DNA of 64,000 nucleotides from Marinobacter lipolyticus SM19 (lineage in GTDB: Bacteria; Pseudomonadota; Gammaproteobacteria; Pseudomonadales; Oleiphilaceae). This document shows positions 1 through 9,176 of the stretch, piece by piece. The notes below the pieces were generated by a model. That model saw only the letters and a list, made by a program, of their open reading frames with translations, searched no databases and was not told the DNA's origin. The stretch covers positions 626,744 through 690,743 of the forward strand of contig NZ_KE007306.1 of the NCBI RefSeq assembly GCF_000397065.2. Reading direction: 5' to 3'. The first letter of the stretch is position 1; each line of letters opens with the position of its first letter. The translations under genes and the position numbers were made by a program.

Positions 1-110
1 ATGCGTGCAATCCTTATCCCTGCCCCTTCGCCACCTGGGCAGCTATCTTCCCTGCACGAGAACTGAAAGATAAGAAGATTGCTTTTGCGCCTTAACCCCG
101 GGAGTGCCCG

Positions 111-1037
111 ATGTCGGAAGATCTAGGCAACAATGATGGATTTTTTAAATCGATTCTTGATTCCATCACCGAACATATTGTTGTTATCGATAATCAGGGC
201 CGAATTCTCTTTGTCAACAAAAGCTGGGAAATATTTGGGCAGGACAACGGCTGTGTCATCAATAATGATTGGCTGCACCAGAACTACCTTGAAAATTGTG
301 ACCGGGCGGCCCGCCAGGGAGACGAATCCGCCCAGGAGGCTGCCAAGGGCATTCGCTCGGTCATTGAGGAGCGTGTATCTTTTTTTAATCATGAATACCC
401 CTGCCACAGTCCGCAGAAAGAACGCTGGTTCACCATGAGGGTCACGCCCTTTAACCTCGCAACCAGTCTGTTCTATGTCATTACCCATCATGACATCACT
501 GACCGGAAACTTGCCGAGCAGGAAGTCCTCAGGTTATCCGGCGTCGATACCGTTACCGGACTGGAAAACCGTCGTAGCTTCGACCAAAAACTCCACAATG
601 AATGGCAACTGGCGATGCGGGAGAGGCGGCCATTATCTTTAGCCATGGTGGATATTGATCACTTCAAGCTGGTTAACGATACCTATGGGCACCCCATAGG
701 CGACGAATGTCTGAAAAGAGTCGGGCAGACACTCAGGGAATTTACCAATCGACCGGGAGACAGTTGTGCACGCATTGGTGGTGAGGAATTCGCACTGGTT
801 TGGAGCAATACCCCGGAAAGGCAAGCTACTGAGTTGGCAGACCGATTGCGCCAAAAGATTGCCAGCCTGAGGATTCCCAACGAAATGTCATCGACCGAAC
901 CTTGGCTAACCGTCAGCGTCGGCGTTGCCACGGTGATACCAACCATGGAAATGGATAAAGAGCACTTCATCAACCAGGCAGACCGCTCGCTCTACCGGGC
1001 TAAGGAAAACGGGAGAAATAGGATTGAACTTGGTTAG
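111..1037 (+). CDS. PAS-GGDEF diguanylate cyclase
   Basis: Predicted cytoplasmic diguanylate cyclase making cyclic di-GMP from two GTP. Residues about 10-133 form a PAS sensor domain and about 145-305 a GGDEF domain. The active-site signature is intact as GGEEF at residues 223-227, and an RxxD product-inhibition site (RPGD, 214-217) lies five residues upstream, so feedback control is expected. No membrane segment or signal peptide is seen. The ATG is preceded by GGGAG seven bases upstream. The gene converges with the MscS-type gene that follows. The ligand of the PAS domain cannot be told from sequence. Confidence 0.93.
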   Translation: MSEDLGNNDGFFKSILDSITEHIVVIDNQGRILFVNKSWEIFGQDNGCVINNDWLHQNYLENCDRAARQGDESAQEAAKGIRSVIEERVSFFNHEYPCHSPQKERWFTMRVTPFNLATSLFYVITHHDITDRKLAEQEVLRLSGVDTVTGLENRRSFDQKLHNEWQLAMRERRPLSLAMVDIDHFKLVNDTYGHPIGDECLKRVGQTLREFTNRPGDSCARIGGEEFALVWSNTPERQATELADRLRQKIASLRIPNEMSSTEPWLTVSVGVATVIPTMEMDKEHFINQADRSLYRAKENGRNRIELG

Positions 1038-1083
1038 CGGGCCCGGAGAACAGCATCCAGCCCCCCAACCTACGCTGCAATCT

Positions 1084-2139
1084 CTACCCATTTTCCACCA
1101 GCCGAGCCCTCAGGCGCGGCAGCTGAGCGGGATAGTGCTCCTGGATAAAGGTGACCAGCCCTTCACGGACAGCGCACCTCAAGTCCCAGTTATTGCTGGA
1201 GCTTGAGGCGCTCATCAGAAACCGCACCTGCATGGCCTGGTCACTGGTGTCCGTGACCTGCACCGTCGCCAATTTACCGTCCCAAAGATTCGACTCACCT
1301 AATAAACGGTTGAACTCCTGTCGAAGTGGCTCTACCGGCATGGTGTAATCCACCCAGACAAACACCGTGCCCAGCAAATCCGAACTGTTTCTGGACCAGT
1401 TCTGGAACGGGTTCTCAATAAACCATTGTAACGGGACAACCAGCCGGCGCAGGTCCCAGACCCTTAACACGACATAGGTGGCAGTCACCTCCTCCACCCA
1501 GCACCACTCGCCCTGTACATGCAGCACATCGTCTATACGAAATGGCTGTGTGAGTGCAATCTGCATCCCGGCCAGCAGGTTGCTCAGCACCGGCCGAGCG
1601 GCAAAGCCGAGAATAAGGCCGCCAACACCGGCGGAAGCGAGCAGGCTCGCCCCCATATGCTGAACCGACTCAAAGGTCATCAGGGCCGCGCCCAAACCAA
1701 TAATCACGATGAGGATGTTCAGTGCCCGGACCAGGAATCGGGTTTGGGTTTCCACTTTGCGGGCCCGCTTCCACTGGCCCTCCAGTGCCGGGTTCAGTAC
1801 AACAATGACATCGCCAATGGCGGAGGTCAGCCGAACCGCCGCCCAAGTCAACGCAAGAATGAGCAATAAAGTCGTGACTTGCTGAATCCCGGCCAACCAT
1901 GGCAAATCGTCCGGCGCTGCCTTTAACGACCCCGTCAGTGCCAGGAGACAGACCACCACCCCAAGGGCCCTGGCCGCAGCATCGAGAAACAACCTCGGCA
2001 CCGCTCTCGACTCAGAGAAATGACGAACCAGTACCAGAGCCAGCCGGTAGATTACAAACGTAACGACCACGGCAAGAACTGCCGATAACCCAGGCCATAA
2101 CCATGCTTTGAACACGAGCTCAAATACTTCCAATAACAC
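1084..2139 (-). CDS. MscS-family mechanosensitive channel (first of two)
   Basis: Small-conductance mechanosensitive channel family protein of 351 residues, expected in the inner membrane where it would release solutes on osmotic downshift. About five hydrophobic segments occupy the first 190 residues. The last (about 163-185, rich in Gly and Ala, ending GFAARPVL) matches the pore-lining helix of the family. A beta domain follows, with the family pattern FRIDDVL...VEEVTATYVVLR and the later VPLQWFIENPFQNW. It is longer at the N terminus than E. coli MscS (286 aa). A second, unrelated-looking MscS homologue lies at 61162-62439. Gating properties are not predictable. Confidence 0.9.
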   Translation of the reverse strand: MLLEVFELVFKAWLWPGLSAVLAVVVTFVIYRLALVLVRHFSESRAVPRLFLDAAARALGVVVCLLALTGSLKAAPDDLPWLAGIQQVTTLLLILALTWAAVRLTSAIGDVIVVLNPALEGQWKRARKVETQTRFLVRALNILIVIIGLGAALMTFESVQHMGASLLASAGVGGLILGFAARPVLSNLLAGMQIALTQPFRIDDVLHVQGEWCWVEEVTATYVVLRVWDLRRLVVPLQWFIENPFQNWSRNSSDLLGTVFVWVDYTMPVEPLRQEFNRLLGESNLWDGKLATVQVTDTSDQAMQVRFLMSASSSSNNWDLRCAVREGLVTFIQEHYPAQLPRLRARLVENG

Positions 2140-2161
2140 GCCTCCGTGAGCCCACGGTTAT

Positions 2162-2584
2162 CTATCCTGAAAAGATATCCGCAAATTGACTACCATAGCG
2201 CTCAATCCATTCACGCGCCGCAGTCTCAATGTCCATTTCACAGCCATCCCGGCAGAGCTCCCGGCGGAAGTGCTCTATCTGACACACCTGCTCTACCATT
2301 TTGCTTTTAAAGGCCTCGGTTTCATCGCTGAACTGGATGCCGACCCGGTAGCCCTTACTGCAGCGTCTGCATCTCACAATCTGGCCGGAGATCCGGTAAT
2401 CCTGTTGTAATGATGGAATCCCCAGCGCAACCGACTCCCCAAGCCGGAACTTTCTTTGGAGACTGCAGGCCAGACCACCTTGGCTGATGTCACACAAGCT
2501 GGCCTCGTCGCCATGGGAGCCATCCTTTGAGAACACAAGGATCGGGAAATCCGTGGGGTGACGTATAAAGCGCCGCATATTCAT
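2162..2584 (-). CDS. PilZ domain protein
   Basis: Predicted c-di-GMP receptor of the PilZ family, 140 residues, probably cytoplasmic. The two ligand-binding motifs are visible: an arginine-rich RRFIRHP near residues 4-10 (RxxxR) and DISQGGLACS near residues 32-41 (D/NxSxxG). The C-terminal third (after about residue 95) is a non-PilZ tail with acidic and aromatic residues. It sits among c-di-GMP synthesis and breakdown genes (cyclase at 111, phosphodiesterase at 3144), which supports a signalling role, but its output partner is not evident. Confidence 0.85.
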   Translation of the reverse strand: MNMRRFIRHPTDFPILVFSKDGSHGDEASLCDISQGGLACSLQRKFRLGESVALGIPSLQQDYRISGQIVRCRRCSKGYRVGIQFSDETEAFKSKMVEQVCQIEHFRRELCRDGCEMDIETAAREWIERYGSQFADIFSG

Positions 2585-2632
2585 TCCCCCTTGCCGCTAT
2601 TCTCCCATGGAGAGCGAAAGCCCGGGACGGGT

Positions 2633-3073
2633 CTATGGCCCTACCACGGTAACGGGGCCGGTGGCGTGCCTGACTATTTTTTCGCTTACGCTGCCAAGGG
2701 TAAGACTGCGCACCGCCGAGTAACCGCGTCGACCCAGCACCAGGTGAGTGCCTGAATTGCTGTGTATGTACTCGATGATTTCATGCGCCGGATCTCCGCT
2801 AAGTAGAATCTCTTCCGCAGAGTCAGCCCGACCACCCAGGGCCTTCTTCGTAGCATCGAATACTTTGCGGCCATATTGTTCCTTGGCAGCATCAACCTTG
2901 GTTTGCTCGTAGCCGGCAATCACCAGTGTCTCGGTCTGTGAATAAGGTGACACCGCTAACAGTTTCAGTGGGTGGCCCGTGGCATCAGCCAGGTCAGCGG
3001 CCATTTTTGCCGCGCTTAGTGATTGATCCGAACCATCACAGGCAACAACAATGCTTTGGGAACCTTTGTCCAT
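2633..3073 (-). CDS. Universal stress protein, UspA family (ATP-binding type)
   Basis: Single-domain universal stress protein of 146 residues. It starts with the family's VACDGS loop near residues 10-15. The C-terminal nucleotide-binding motif G-x2-G-x9-G-S is complete (GRRG...LGSVSEKIVRHATGPV, about residues 113-140), so it belongs to the ATP-binding subgroup. Such proteins are dimeric cytoplasmic stress proteins; the specific role is unknown. It is separated from the PilZ gene by 48 bases and from the next upstream gene by 70 bases. Confidence 0.9.
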   Translation of the reverse strand: MDKGSQSIVVACDGSDQSLSAAKMAADLADATGHPLKLLAVSPYSQTETLVIAGYEQTKVDAAKEQYGRKVFDATKKALGGRADSAEEILLSGDPAHEIIEYIHSNSGTHLVLGRRGYSAVRSLTLGSVSEKIVRHATGPVTVVGP

Positions 3074-3143
3074 GACGAGGCCTCTTTCCTATGTATGTGT
3101 TATCAGAGTAGCACTGATCTGGATATCGCAAGGTTGATCGGAG

Positions 3144-5279
3144 TCAACGCGAGGGCAACGGCACGGATCGGTTTGGCCTGCCGTACAGGTAACCCTGCAT
3201 CTGGTCACAGCGTAACAGGCGCAGAAGCCGGGCCTGCTCCTCGGTTTCCACACCTTCGGCAATCACCATCAGGTTCATAGAATGAGCCAAAGAGATGATG
3301 CTGGTAACGATCGCCAGGTCATTCGGCCCCTTGGTCATGCTGAAGACAAAGGATTGGTCGATCTTCAGCGCGGTAACGGGCATTCGGCTAAGGTAACTCA
3401 GCGACGAGTACCCCGTACCAAAGTCATCGATCGCAACTTTGGCACCAAGTTCGCGCAGGATACCGAGGGTCTTGATGCTACCCTCGGTATCCTCCATGAG
3501 GACACTCTCGGTGATTTCCAGTTCCAGGTGACCTTCCCCAACCTCATCCACGGCGTGCCCGATGAGGTCGACGAAATGTTTGTCCCGTAATTGCCTGGGG
3601 GACACATTCACCGCCACCATGGGTATACCAATGCCCCTCGCCCGCCAGTCCCGGTAATCGGCCACGGCCCTACCGATGACCCAGTTGCCTACCTCAACGA
3701 TCAACCCGGTTTCTTCCAGCAACGGAATGAACTCGCCGGGCGCTACCAACCCCCGTTCCGGGTCCTCCCAGCGCAACAGCGCTTCTACCCCAGTCAGCTC
3801 TCCGGTTTTCGAATCAACCTTCGGCTGGTAGAACAGGACGAACTGATCCTTCTCCAGGGCAACTCGGAGTCGGTTTTCCAGGTTCAGCTTACGGCTCATG
3901 CGCTGATGTATTTCCTGGGAATAAAACGAATAGTGCTCCTGGGAATCACGGCACTTGATCAGGGCAGCTTCGGCATTGTGCAACAGGATCTCGGCCTCCA
4001 GCCCATCCCCCGGAGCCACAGCAATCCCGACGCGAACGGACAGCCGCAGTTCCTTGCCATGTAGCTCGAACGGCTCCGACAGCGGGTCCATGATACTGGC
4101 CTCGATAGCGTGCCCCAGTGCCGCACCCGCTATTTGTCCGGGAAACATCACCGCAAACACACCGGCCCCGAAATGGGCAAGCACTTTTCGCGTACCCAGG
4201 GTGTGCTCCAGCCGCTTGGCAATCGACCGGCAGAGATCATCAACCACAGACTGCCCAAAGGTCTCGATCATACTCGACAACTGATCAAATCCGACCACGG
4301 CCACCGCGGACGCCGACTTTTCGATCGACATCTGCATGGCCTGCTCCAGACGTTCGCTCAACAGGCGCCGGTTGGGGAGTCCGGTAACCGGGTCGTAATA
4401 TGCCAGGCAGTCAAGACGAGAGGCCTTGTCGATGTAGTCCAGGGCGAAGGCGAGGTCCGCAGCCACCTCCACCAGCATCGACAGCTCCTCGTTGTCCAGA
4501 TCGCGATTAGCGCTCAGGCCAAGGACGCCAATCCACTTGTCCAGGTGCTCCATCGGCAGCACGGCGACGGCATGCCCCTCCGCCCCGTCCTCATGATCGC
4601 TGCGGAACACCGGTCGCCCCCGATCCAGCGCCAGCGTTGCCAGCTGCTCAAGGGGCGGCGGGGGAGCGGCATTGGGCACATCGCTTCCCTCCGGGTCGAT
4701 CCAGTACAGGTCAACCCCCGAAGGTTCACACAATCCGATCCACACATGCTCAAACTCACCACGGGTACGCACAATCTCGCAGCCCTGGGCCAGGAGCTGG
4801 CTGCGGTCACGCACACGGACAATCGTGGCATTGATACCACTGAGCACGGCGCGAATACGGTTCATCCGCAGAATAGCCTGCTCGGCCCGTCTTTTTTCCA
4901 CTCGCTGCCGGTGCGCATCCAGCGCCTGACCGACAGCCACGCCCAGGCGGGCCAGGCGATCCTTCAGCAGATAATCAGCAGCCCCTTCCTTGATGAGCCG
5001 CACCGCCATCTCCTCCCCAATGGTGCCGGACACGATAATAACCGGCACGTCCAGATTCCGCGTCCGCACATGGTGCAGGGCTTCCAGGCCGTTAAACTGG
5101 GGCAGTTGGAAGTCCGCGATTATCAGGTCAAGGTCCGGATCCAGGCGCTGGACAAATGCCTGTTCCGTGTCCACCCGCACCCAGTCCGGCTCAAAACCGG
5201 CCCGCTGAAGCTCATGAATCGTAAGCTCCGCGTCACCGGTGTTATCTTCCAGCATCAATACTCGAATTGGGCGAGTCAT
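3144..5279 (-). CDS. Response regulator phosphodiesterase, REC-GAF-GGDEF(degenerate)-EAL
   Basis: Predicted phosphorylation-controlled c-di-GMP phosphodiesterase of 711 residues. Order of domains: receiver (about 4-123, phospho-acceptor Asp56 in ADFQLP), GAF-like (about 150-285), GGDEF (about 295-450) and EAL (about 460-705). The GGDEF signature is degenerate (FGAGVF), so cyclase activity is unlikely. The EAL domain keeps EALLRW, NVSPRQL, ELEITES, DDFGTGYSS, LKIDQSF, IAEGVE and QGYLYGRP, so hydrolysis of c-di-GMP to pGpG is expected. It lies 33 bases downstream of a CheY-like regulator and its kinase and probably belongs to the same operon, with the kinase as its phosphodonor (inference). Confidence 0.92.
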   Translation of the reverse strand: MTRPIRVLMLEDNTGDAELTIHELQRAGFEPDWVRVDTEQAFVQRLDPDLDLIIADFQLPQFNGLEALHHVRTRNLDVPVIIVSGTIGEEMAVRLIKEGAADYLLKDRLARLGVAVGQALDAHRQRVEKRRAEQAILRMNRIRAVLSGINATIVRVRDRSQLLAQGCEIVRTRGEFEHVWIGLCEPSGVDLYWIDPEGSDVPNAAPPPPLEQLATLALDRGRPVFRSDHEDGAEGHAVAVLPMEHLDKWIGVLGLSANRDLDNEELSMLVEVAADLAFALDYIDKASRLDCLAYYDPVTGLPNRRLLSERLEQAMQMSIEKSASAVAVVGFDQLSSMIETFGQSVVDDLCRSIAKRLEHTLGTRKVLAHFGAGVFAVMFPGQIAGAALGHAIEASIMDPLSEPFELHGKELRLSVRVGIAVAPGDGLEAEILLHNAEAALIKCRDSQEHYSFYSQEIHQRMSRKLNLENRLRVALEKDQFVLFYQPKVDSKTGELTGVEALLRWEDPERGLVAPGEFIPLLEETGLIVEVGNWVIGRAVADYRDWRARGIGIPMVAVNVSPRQLRDKHFVDLIGHAVDEVGEGHLELEITESVLMEDTEGSIKTLGILRELGAKVAIDDFGTGYSSLSYLSRMPVTALKIDQSFVFSMTKGPNDLAIVTSIISLAHSMNLMVIAEGVETEEQARLLRLLRCDQMQGYLYGRPNRSVPLPSR

Positions 5280-5312
5280 AGGCCCTCTGTGCTCCTGCGA
5301 GGATTTATTCCT

Positions 5313-5744
5313 TTAAACGGGTTGGTTCAGTAGCAACCAGTACATGCCCAGTTGTTTGACGGTGTTGCAAAACTGCCCGAAATCCACGGGCTTAACGATG
5401 TAACTGTTGACCCCCAAGCGATAGGCCCGGTCAATATCCGGTCCCTCACTGGACGAGGTCAGAACCACAACCGGGATGGTCCGCGTACGAGCATCGCCCT
5501 TGATACGCTCAAGCACCTCCAGCCCATCCACTTTGGGTAGCTTCAGGTCCAGCAGAATCAGCTGGGGTGGCTCCGGCGGCGTTGCCTGACCCTCCTTGCC
5601 AAACAGCTGCTCCAATGCCTCGGCTCCATCGCGGGCCACCACTACGGGATTGCTGAGTTTGCTGGCGCTGAGGGCGTGCATGGTCAGCTCCAGATCGTTC
5701 GGGTTATCTTCCACCAACAGGATACGTAAAGGCTGTGTGCTCAT
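5313..5744 (-). CDS. CheY-like single-domain response regulator (Rcp1 type)
   Basis: Stand-alone receiver of 143 residues with acidic pocket residues near EDNPND (12-17), phospho-acceptor Asp66 (LILLDLKLP), the switch threonine in VVLTSS and the conserved lysine in YIVKPVD. The C-terminal FGQFCNTVKQLGMYW pattern is typical of the Rcp1 group that pairs with phytochrome-like or Cache kinases. Its start overlaps the stop of the histidine kinase by four bases (ATGA), indicating translational coupling and a cognate pair. With no output domain it must act through protein contact or phosphorelay. Confidence 0.92.
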   Translation of the reverse strand: MSTQPLRILLVEDNPNDLELTMHALSASKLSNPVVVARDGAEALEQLFGKEGQATPPEPPQLILLDLKLPKVDGLEVLERIKGDARTRTIPVVVLTSSSEGPDIDRAYRLGVNSYIVKPVDFGQFCNTVKQLGMYWLLLNQPV

Positions 5745-7492
5745 TGTGAGGCCCCCAGAGAAAAGTAGAAGGTGGCGCCATGATCGGGCCTGGCTTCGGC
5801 CCAGATCCGGCCGCCGTGCCGGTCGACAATACGGTGAACAATGGCCAGCCCCACCCCGGTTCCGGGAAAATCCTCCGCGCGATGAAGCCTCTGGAATACC
5901 CCGAAAAGCTTGTGCGCATAAGCCATGTCAAAGCCCACGCCATTGTCCATGACGTAGTAAACAACCTCATCACCTTCGGTCTCACAGCCGATGGTGATTT
6001 TCGGGTGCTCACTCTTGCGGCTGTATTTGAGTGCATTGCTGATCAGGTTACTGAATACCTGTCTCAACAGGCTGGCATCGGCACGACACGCCTCCAGATC
6101 CTGGCGCTGGATCTCACTGTTTTGATCCTCCTCAGTGACGATCTCTTCAAGCACCGCACTGACAATCGGATTAGGATCTACTGACTGGATCTTAAGGCTG
6201 TGACGACCCAGCCGGGAAAAGGCCAGCAAGTCATCCACCAATTGCCCCATATGGACGGCATTTTCACGTACCAGGCCAACATAGCGGCGGGCTTTTTCAG
6301 GTAACTCTGCCCGATATTCCTCGGCAAGTATCCGGGAGAAGCCATCCATGGCACGCAAGGGCGACCTCAGGTCATGGGACACTGAATAGGTGAACGACTC
6401 CAGTTCCTTATTCGCGGCCTGGAGCTTCTCTGCATAGTCGTTGACCACCTCATTCCTGACCTCCAGTGAACGCTGGTACTGCATGAGAGTACGCAGCCAG
6501 AAATAGCCCATCACCCCTATGATCAAAAGGGCCAGCAGGGCAAAGCCAACAATATGCCAGCCCAACTCGCGGGCGGTAGCAAAGATCGCAATCCATGGCC
6601 GGCTGACCACGACCGCCCAACCAAACGGCTCCACCGGCCCATAACTGATCAGGCTTTCCTCTCCATTCTCTGGATCAACCCCATGGCCCGTGCCTGTGCC
6701 GCCAGCCAGTGCAAGGTGTACCAGTTCATGCTCCGCCCACAGATGACTTGGGGCGTCTGCGTGGATCTGTGCCGTTGTACCCTGCCGATCAATCATCCGG
6801 ATGGCCCCTGGTCGAGGGCGGTAACGGGCGATCCAGGCGGCGAGGCCCTGAACCGTTCGCTGGTAGACCAGATAACCAAGGGTGTCGCCGTCGCTACTGA
6901 TGGGCGTCGCCAGGGCCACTACGTAGGGGGCATCCAGGGCAACACGTTGATAGATCAGCGACAGGTAGGGGCGCTGGTCCTCAGACACTCCCCGGTACCA
7001 GTCCCGGTATGAGAAATCCTGTCCCAGGACGCTGGTATCCACCGGGTAGTCATAGCGCAACACACCGTCAGCATCGGCAATGAATGCCCGACTGTTGTCG
7101 GGATGGCTTGCTACCAGGGCCCGCAGGTGTGCCCGCACCCGCTCCACGTCGCGCTCACGAACGGCATCAATCAGGTCTGGACGCTCTGATACCAGTACCC
7201 CCATGTCTGAAAACGAGGAAAAGTACTCAGCGACCACTTGCTGGACCAGCCCTACCATTGAGGCATTGTTCCTGGTCAGCTCCTGCTCTATGGATCGATG
7301 GGCAAAGGTAATAATCAGGAAAATCAGCAGTGCGAACAACAGGGCAGCAAACACCAGTACACCCAGAGTAATCCTGCGTGCAACATCGGATGGCACCGCT
7401 TCAACGTTGCCTCCGCCTGACGTCGAACTGGCAAAGAATAACCGGCGGGCGAGTGCCATAAATCGGGGTAAACCGGACGTCTCTGACTCCAT
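5741..7492 (-). CDS. Cache-domain sensor histidine kinase
   Basis: Membrane sensor kinase of 583 residues. Transmembrane helices lie near residues 40-65 and 315-335, enclosing a periplasmic Cache-like sensor. HisKA follows (SVSHDLRSP, phospho-acceptor His), then HATPase with the N box SNLISNALKYS and G boxes DNGVGFD and GTGVGLAIV. It carries no receiver of its own; the adjacent CheY-like protein overlaps its stop codon and is the likely first acceptor. A GGGAG sequence lies upstream of the ATG at 7492. The Cache ligand (often a small organic acid or amino acid) is not deducible. Confidence 0.92.
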   Translation of the reverse strand: MESETSGLPRFMALARRLFFASSTSGGGNVEAVPSDVARRITLGVLVFAALLFALLIFLIITFAHRSIEQELTRNNASMVGLVQQVVAEYFSSFSDMGVLVSERPDLIDAVRERDVERVRAHLRALVASHPDNSRAFIADADGVLRYDYPVDTSVLGQDFSYRDWYRGVSEDQRPYLSLIYQRVALDAPYVVALATPISSDGDTLGYLVYQRTVQGLAAWIARYRPRPGAIRMIDRQGTTAQIHADAPSHLWAEHELVHLALAGGTGTGHGVDPENGEESLISYGPVEPFGWAVVVSRPWIAIFATARELGWHIVGFALLALLIIGVMGYFWLRTLMQYQRSLEVRNEVVNDYAEKLQAANKELESFTYSVSHDLRSPLRAMDGFSRILAEEYRAELPEKARRYVGLVRENAVHMGQLVDDLLAFSRLGRHSLKIQSVDPNPIVSAVLEEIVTEEDQNSEIQRQDLEACRADASLLRQVFSNLISNALKYSRKSEHPKITIGCETEGDEVVYYVMDNGVGFDMAYAHKLFGVFQRLHRAEDFPGTGVGLAIVHRIVDRHGGRIWAEARPDHGATFYFSLGASQ

Positions 7493-7641
7493 GGCTGAGC
7501 ATTCTCCCTTGCATGCCTATGCCCTAGGGTAGACCTCATATAGAGAGTTCGCCAATTTTTGGATATTTTCCAGTCAGTTGCGTAGCTTTTCTATCCACAT
7601 CACGAGCACTGGGGCTCACCCACCACCGACCAGGTTCAATG

Positions 7642-7664
7642 AAATAAGTGACCGGAGGTTATTT
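7642..7664. promoter_or_regulatory. Secondary inverted repeat upstream of SDR/TetR operon
   Basis: AAATAA and TTATTT face each other across an 11-base spacer, and the segment contains TAAGTGACC, which recurs in the palindrome at 7688-7712. It may be a second binding site for the TetR protein encoded downstream. Weak on its own. Confidence 0.35.
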
Positions 7665-7687
7665 ACACCGAATGAAGGCTGTCGTAT

Positions 7688-7712
7688 ATTAAGTGACCAT
7701 CGTTCACTTAAT
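7688..7712. promoter_or_regulatory. TetR-type palindromic operator
   Basis: Perfect nine-base arms ATTAAGTGA and TCACTTAAT around a seven-base centre, ending 12 bases before the SDR start codon. Its size, position and symmetry fit autoregulation by the TetR-family gene of the same operon (inference). Confidence 0.65.
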
Positions 7713-7724
7713 GAGGCAGAAACC

Positions 7725-8486
7725 ATGAACTATGTCCTGATCACTGGCGCCAGCGCCGGCATTGGCGAAGTGTTTGCCCGCGAACTTGCTGCGGAAAAAC
7801 AGAACCTGATTCTCGTGGCCCGACGTGAAGATCGCCTGACCGCTCTGGCCAGTGAGTTGTCTGTACAGCATGGTGTGTCCGTTGAAGTTCTGGCCGCAGA
7901 CCTGGCCGCAGCGGACGGCGCCGAAAAGGTTGCCGCAGCGGTCGCATCCTCCGGCTGGAAGCTTGGCGGCCTGGTAAACAACGCCGGTTTTGGTGACCGG
8001 GGTGCCTTTACAGAGCTTTCTCTGGAACGTCAGCTCAACATGATCCAGGTGAACGTGGCTTCACTGGTATCACTCACCTGGAAGCTCTTGCCCAACCTGA
8101 AGAAAAACCAGGGCAGCTTCATTATCAATGTCGCGTCTACCGCCGCGTTCCAGGCCGGCCCCAACATGGCAATCTACTACGCCACCAAGGCTTTTGTGCT
8201 GTCCTTCTCCGAAGCTCTGCATGAGGAGTTGCGGGATTCAGGCGTGGCAGTCAATGCCCTGTGCCCCGGAGCGACCGAATCAGAGTTCGCGGCTGAAGCC
8301 AACATGACCAACACCAAGCTGTTCAAGGCCGGCGCCATGTCGGCTGAAGCCGTCGTGAAACAGGCGCTCGCCAAGCGCCGCAGCGCCATTGTCATTCCGG
8401 GACTGCGTAACCGGTTAATGGTATGGTTGGGCAAAATTTCTCCCCGACTCATTAACCGGCGCATTGCAGGCTGGTTACAGGCATAG
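7725..8486 (+). CDS. Short-chain dehydrogenase/reductase
   Basis: Classical SDR oxidoreductase of 253 residues, cytoplasmic, NAD(P)-dependent. The cofactor motif TGASAGIG is at residues 7-14, NNAG near the middle, and the catalytic YxxxK is in YYATKAF with an upstream Ser in VASTAAF. The ATG at 7725 is chosen because the fold begins there (MNYVLITGA); an upstream in-frame ATG at 7578 would add 49 residues lying across the operator. The reading frame ends seven bases before the likely TetR start, so the two form an operon. The substrate is unknown; the group often acts on ketones, hydroxyacyl compounds or aldehydes. Confidence 0.88.
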   Translation: MNYVLITGASAGIGEVFARELAAEKQNLILVARREDRLTALASELSVQHGVSVEVLAADLAAADGAEKVAAAVASSGWKLGGLVNNAGFGDRGAFTELSLERQLNMIQVNVASLVSLTWKLLPNLKKNQGSFIINVASTAAFQAGPNMAIYYATKAFVLSFSEALHEELRDSGVAVNALCPGATESEFAAEANMTNTKLFKAGAMSAEAVVKQALAKRRSAIVIPGLRNRLMVWLGKISPRLINRRIAGWLQA

Positions 8487-8493
8487 AGACACT

Positions 8494-9132
8494 ATGAAGA
8501 GCAGGCTTTGCGGTGGTAAAAAACGAGCACGCACGGAAGCGGAAAAGATCACCCGGGAACAGCAGATTCTTGATGCGGCGGCAGAGCTATTCGTCAGCCG
8601 CCGCTACGACCAACTGACACTGGCGGACGTTGCTGCGGCCAGCGGACTGACCAAGGCTGCGCTGTACCGTTATTTCAGAAGCAAGGAGCTGCTGTTCATT
8701 GCCGTATACCAGCGCGCCTTTAACGCCCTGGTGCAGGACGCACAATCCAGGGAAGCCATCAACCTGCCGGATGACCTGGCCGATCTGTTGATCGCACACC
8801 CGCTCTTCTGCAGCCTGAACGCCATCTTGCACATCGCCCTGGAAACCGGGCTGACCGAGCAGGAGGCCCGTAATTTCAAACTGTTCCTTCTGGAACAGTC
8901 ACGGCTACTGGCAGAACCCATCAAGTCCGCCAGCGGTCGCGATGAGGCCGCCTGCTTTCAGTTCCTGATGCAGTGCCAGCAGGCGCTGATCGGGTGCTGG
9001 CATATGACCCACCCGCCGGAAGCCGCGCGCAAGGCCATGGAGCAACCACCGTTGACGGTCTTCAAAATGGCGTTCGAGCCAACCTTGCGGAACCACCTGC
9101 AGGCTCTGAACGATGCCTTTCAGAAGGGATAA
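8494..9132 (+). CDS. TetR-family repressor
   Basis: Transcription regulator of 212 residues from the ATG at 8494 (an ATG at 8464 would overlap the SDR gene). The N-terminal helix-turn-helix is clear (ILDAAAELF ... LTLADVAAASGLTKAALYRYF, about residues 20-62), followed by an all-helical ligand domain of unknown specificity. Being downstream of the SDR gene and a palindrome at 7688-7712, it most likely represses its own operon and is released by a substrate or analogue of the SDR enzyme. Confidence 0.88.
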   Translation: MKSRLCGGKKRARTEAEKITREQQILDAAAELFVSRRYDQLTLADVAAASGLTKAALYRYFRSKELLFIAVYQRAFNALVQDAQSREAINLPDDLADLLIAHPLFCSLNAILHIALETGLTEQEARNFKLFLLEQSRLLAEPIKSASGRDEAACFQFLMQCQQALIGCWHMTHPPEAARKAMEQPPLTVFKMAFEPTLRNHLQALNDAFQKG

Positions 9133-9138
9133 TCAACA

Positions 9139-9160
9139 GCCGGGTAACTAGCCACCCGGC
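9139..9160. terminator. Possible convergent hairpin
   Basis: GCCGGGT and ACCCGGC pair across eight bases between the ends of the TetR gene (+) and the crotonase gene (-). No T-run follows, so termination would be weak or Rho-assisted. Confidence 0.35.
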
Positions 9161-9176
9161 AACCGGGACAGGACTC

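Noticed and set aside
1..95. Open frame ending at position 95 (reads ...ELKDKKIAFAP)
   Set aside because: Might be the end of a gene to the left, but only 30 residues are visible and nothing is recognisable.
4110..5333. 407-residue plus-strand frame opposite the REC-EAL gene
   Set aside because: Antisense shadow of a gene with clear domains; low-complexity, no motif and no ribosome site.
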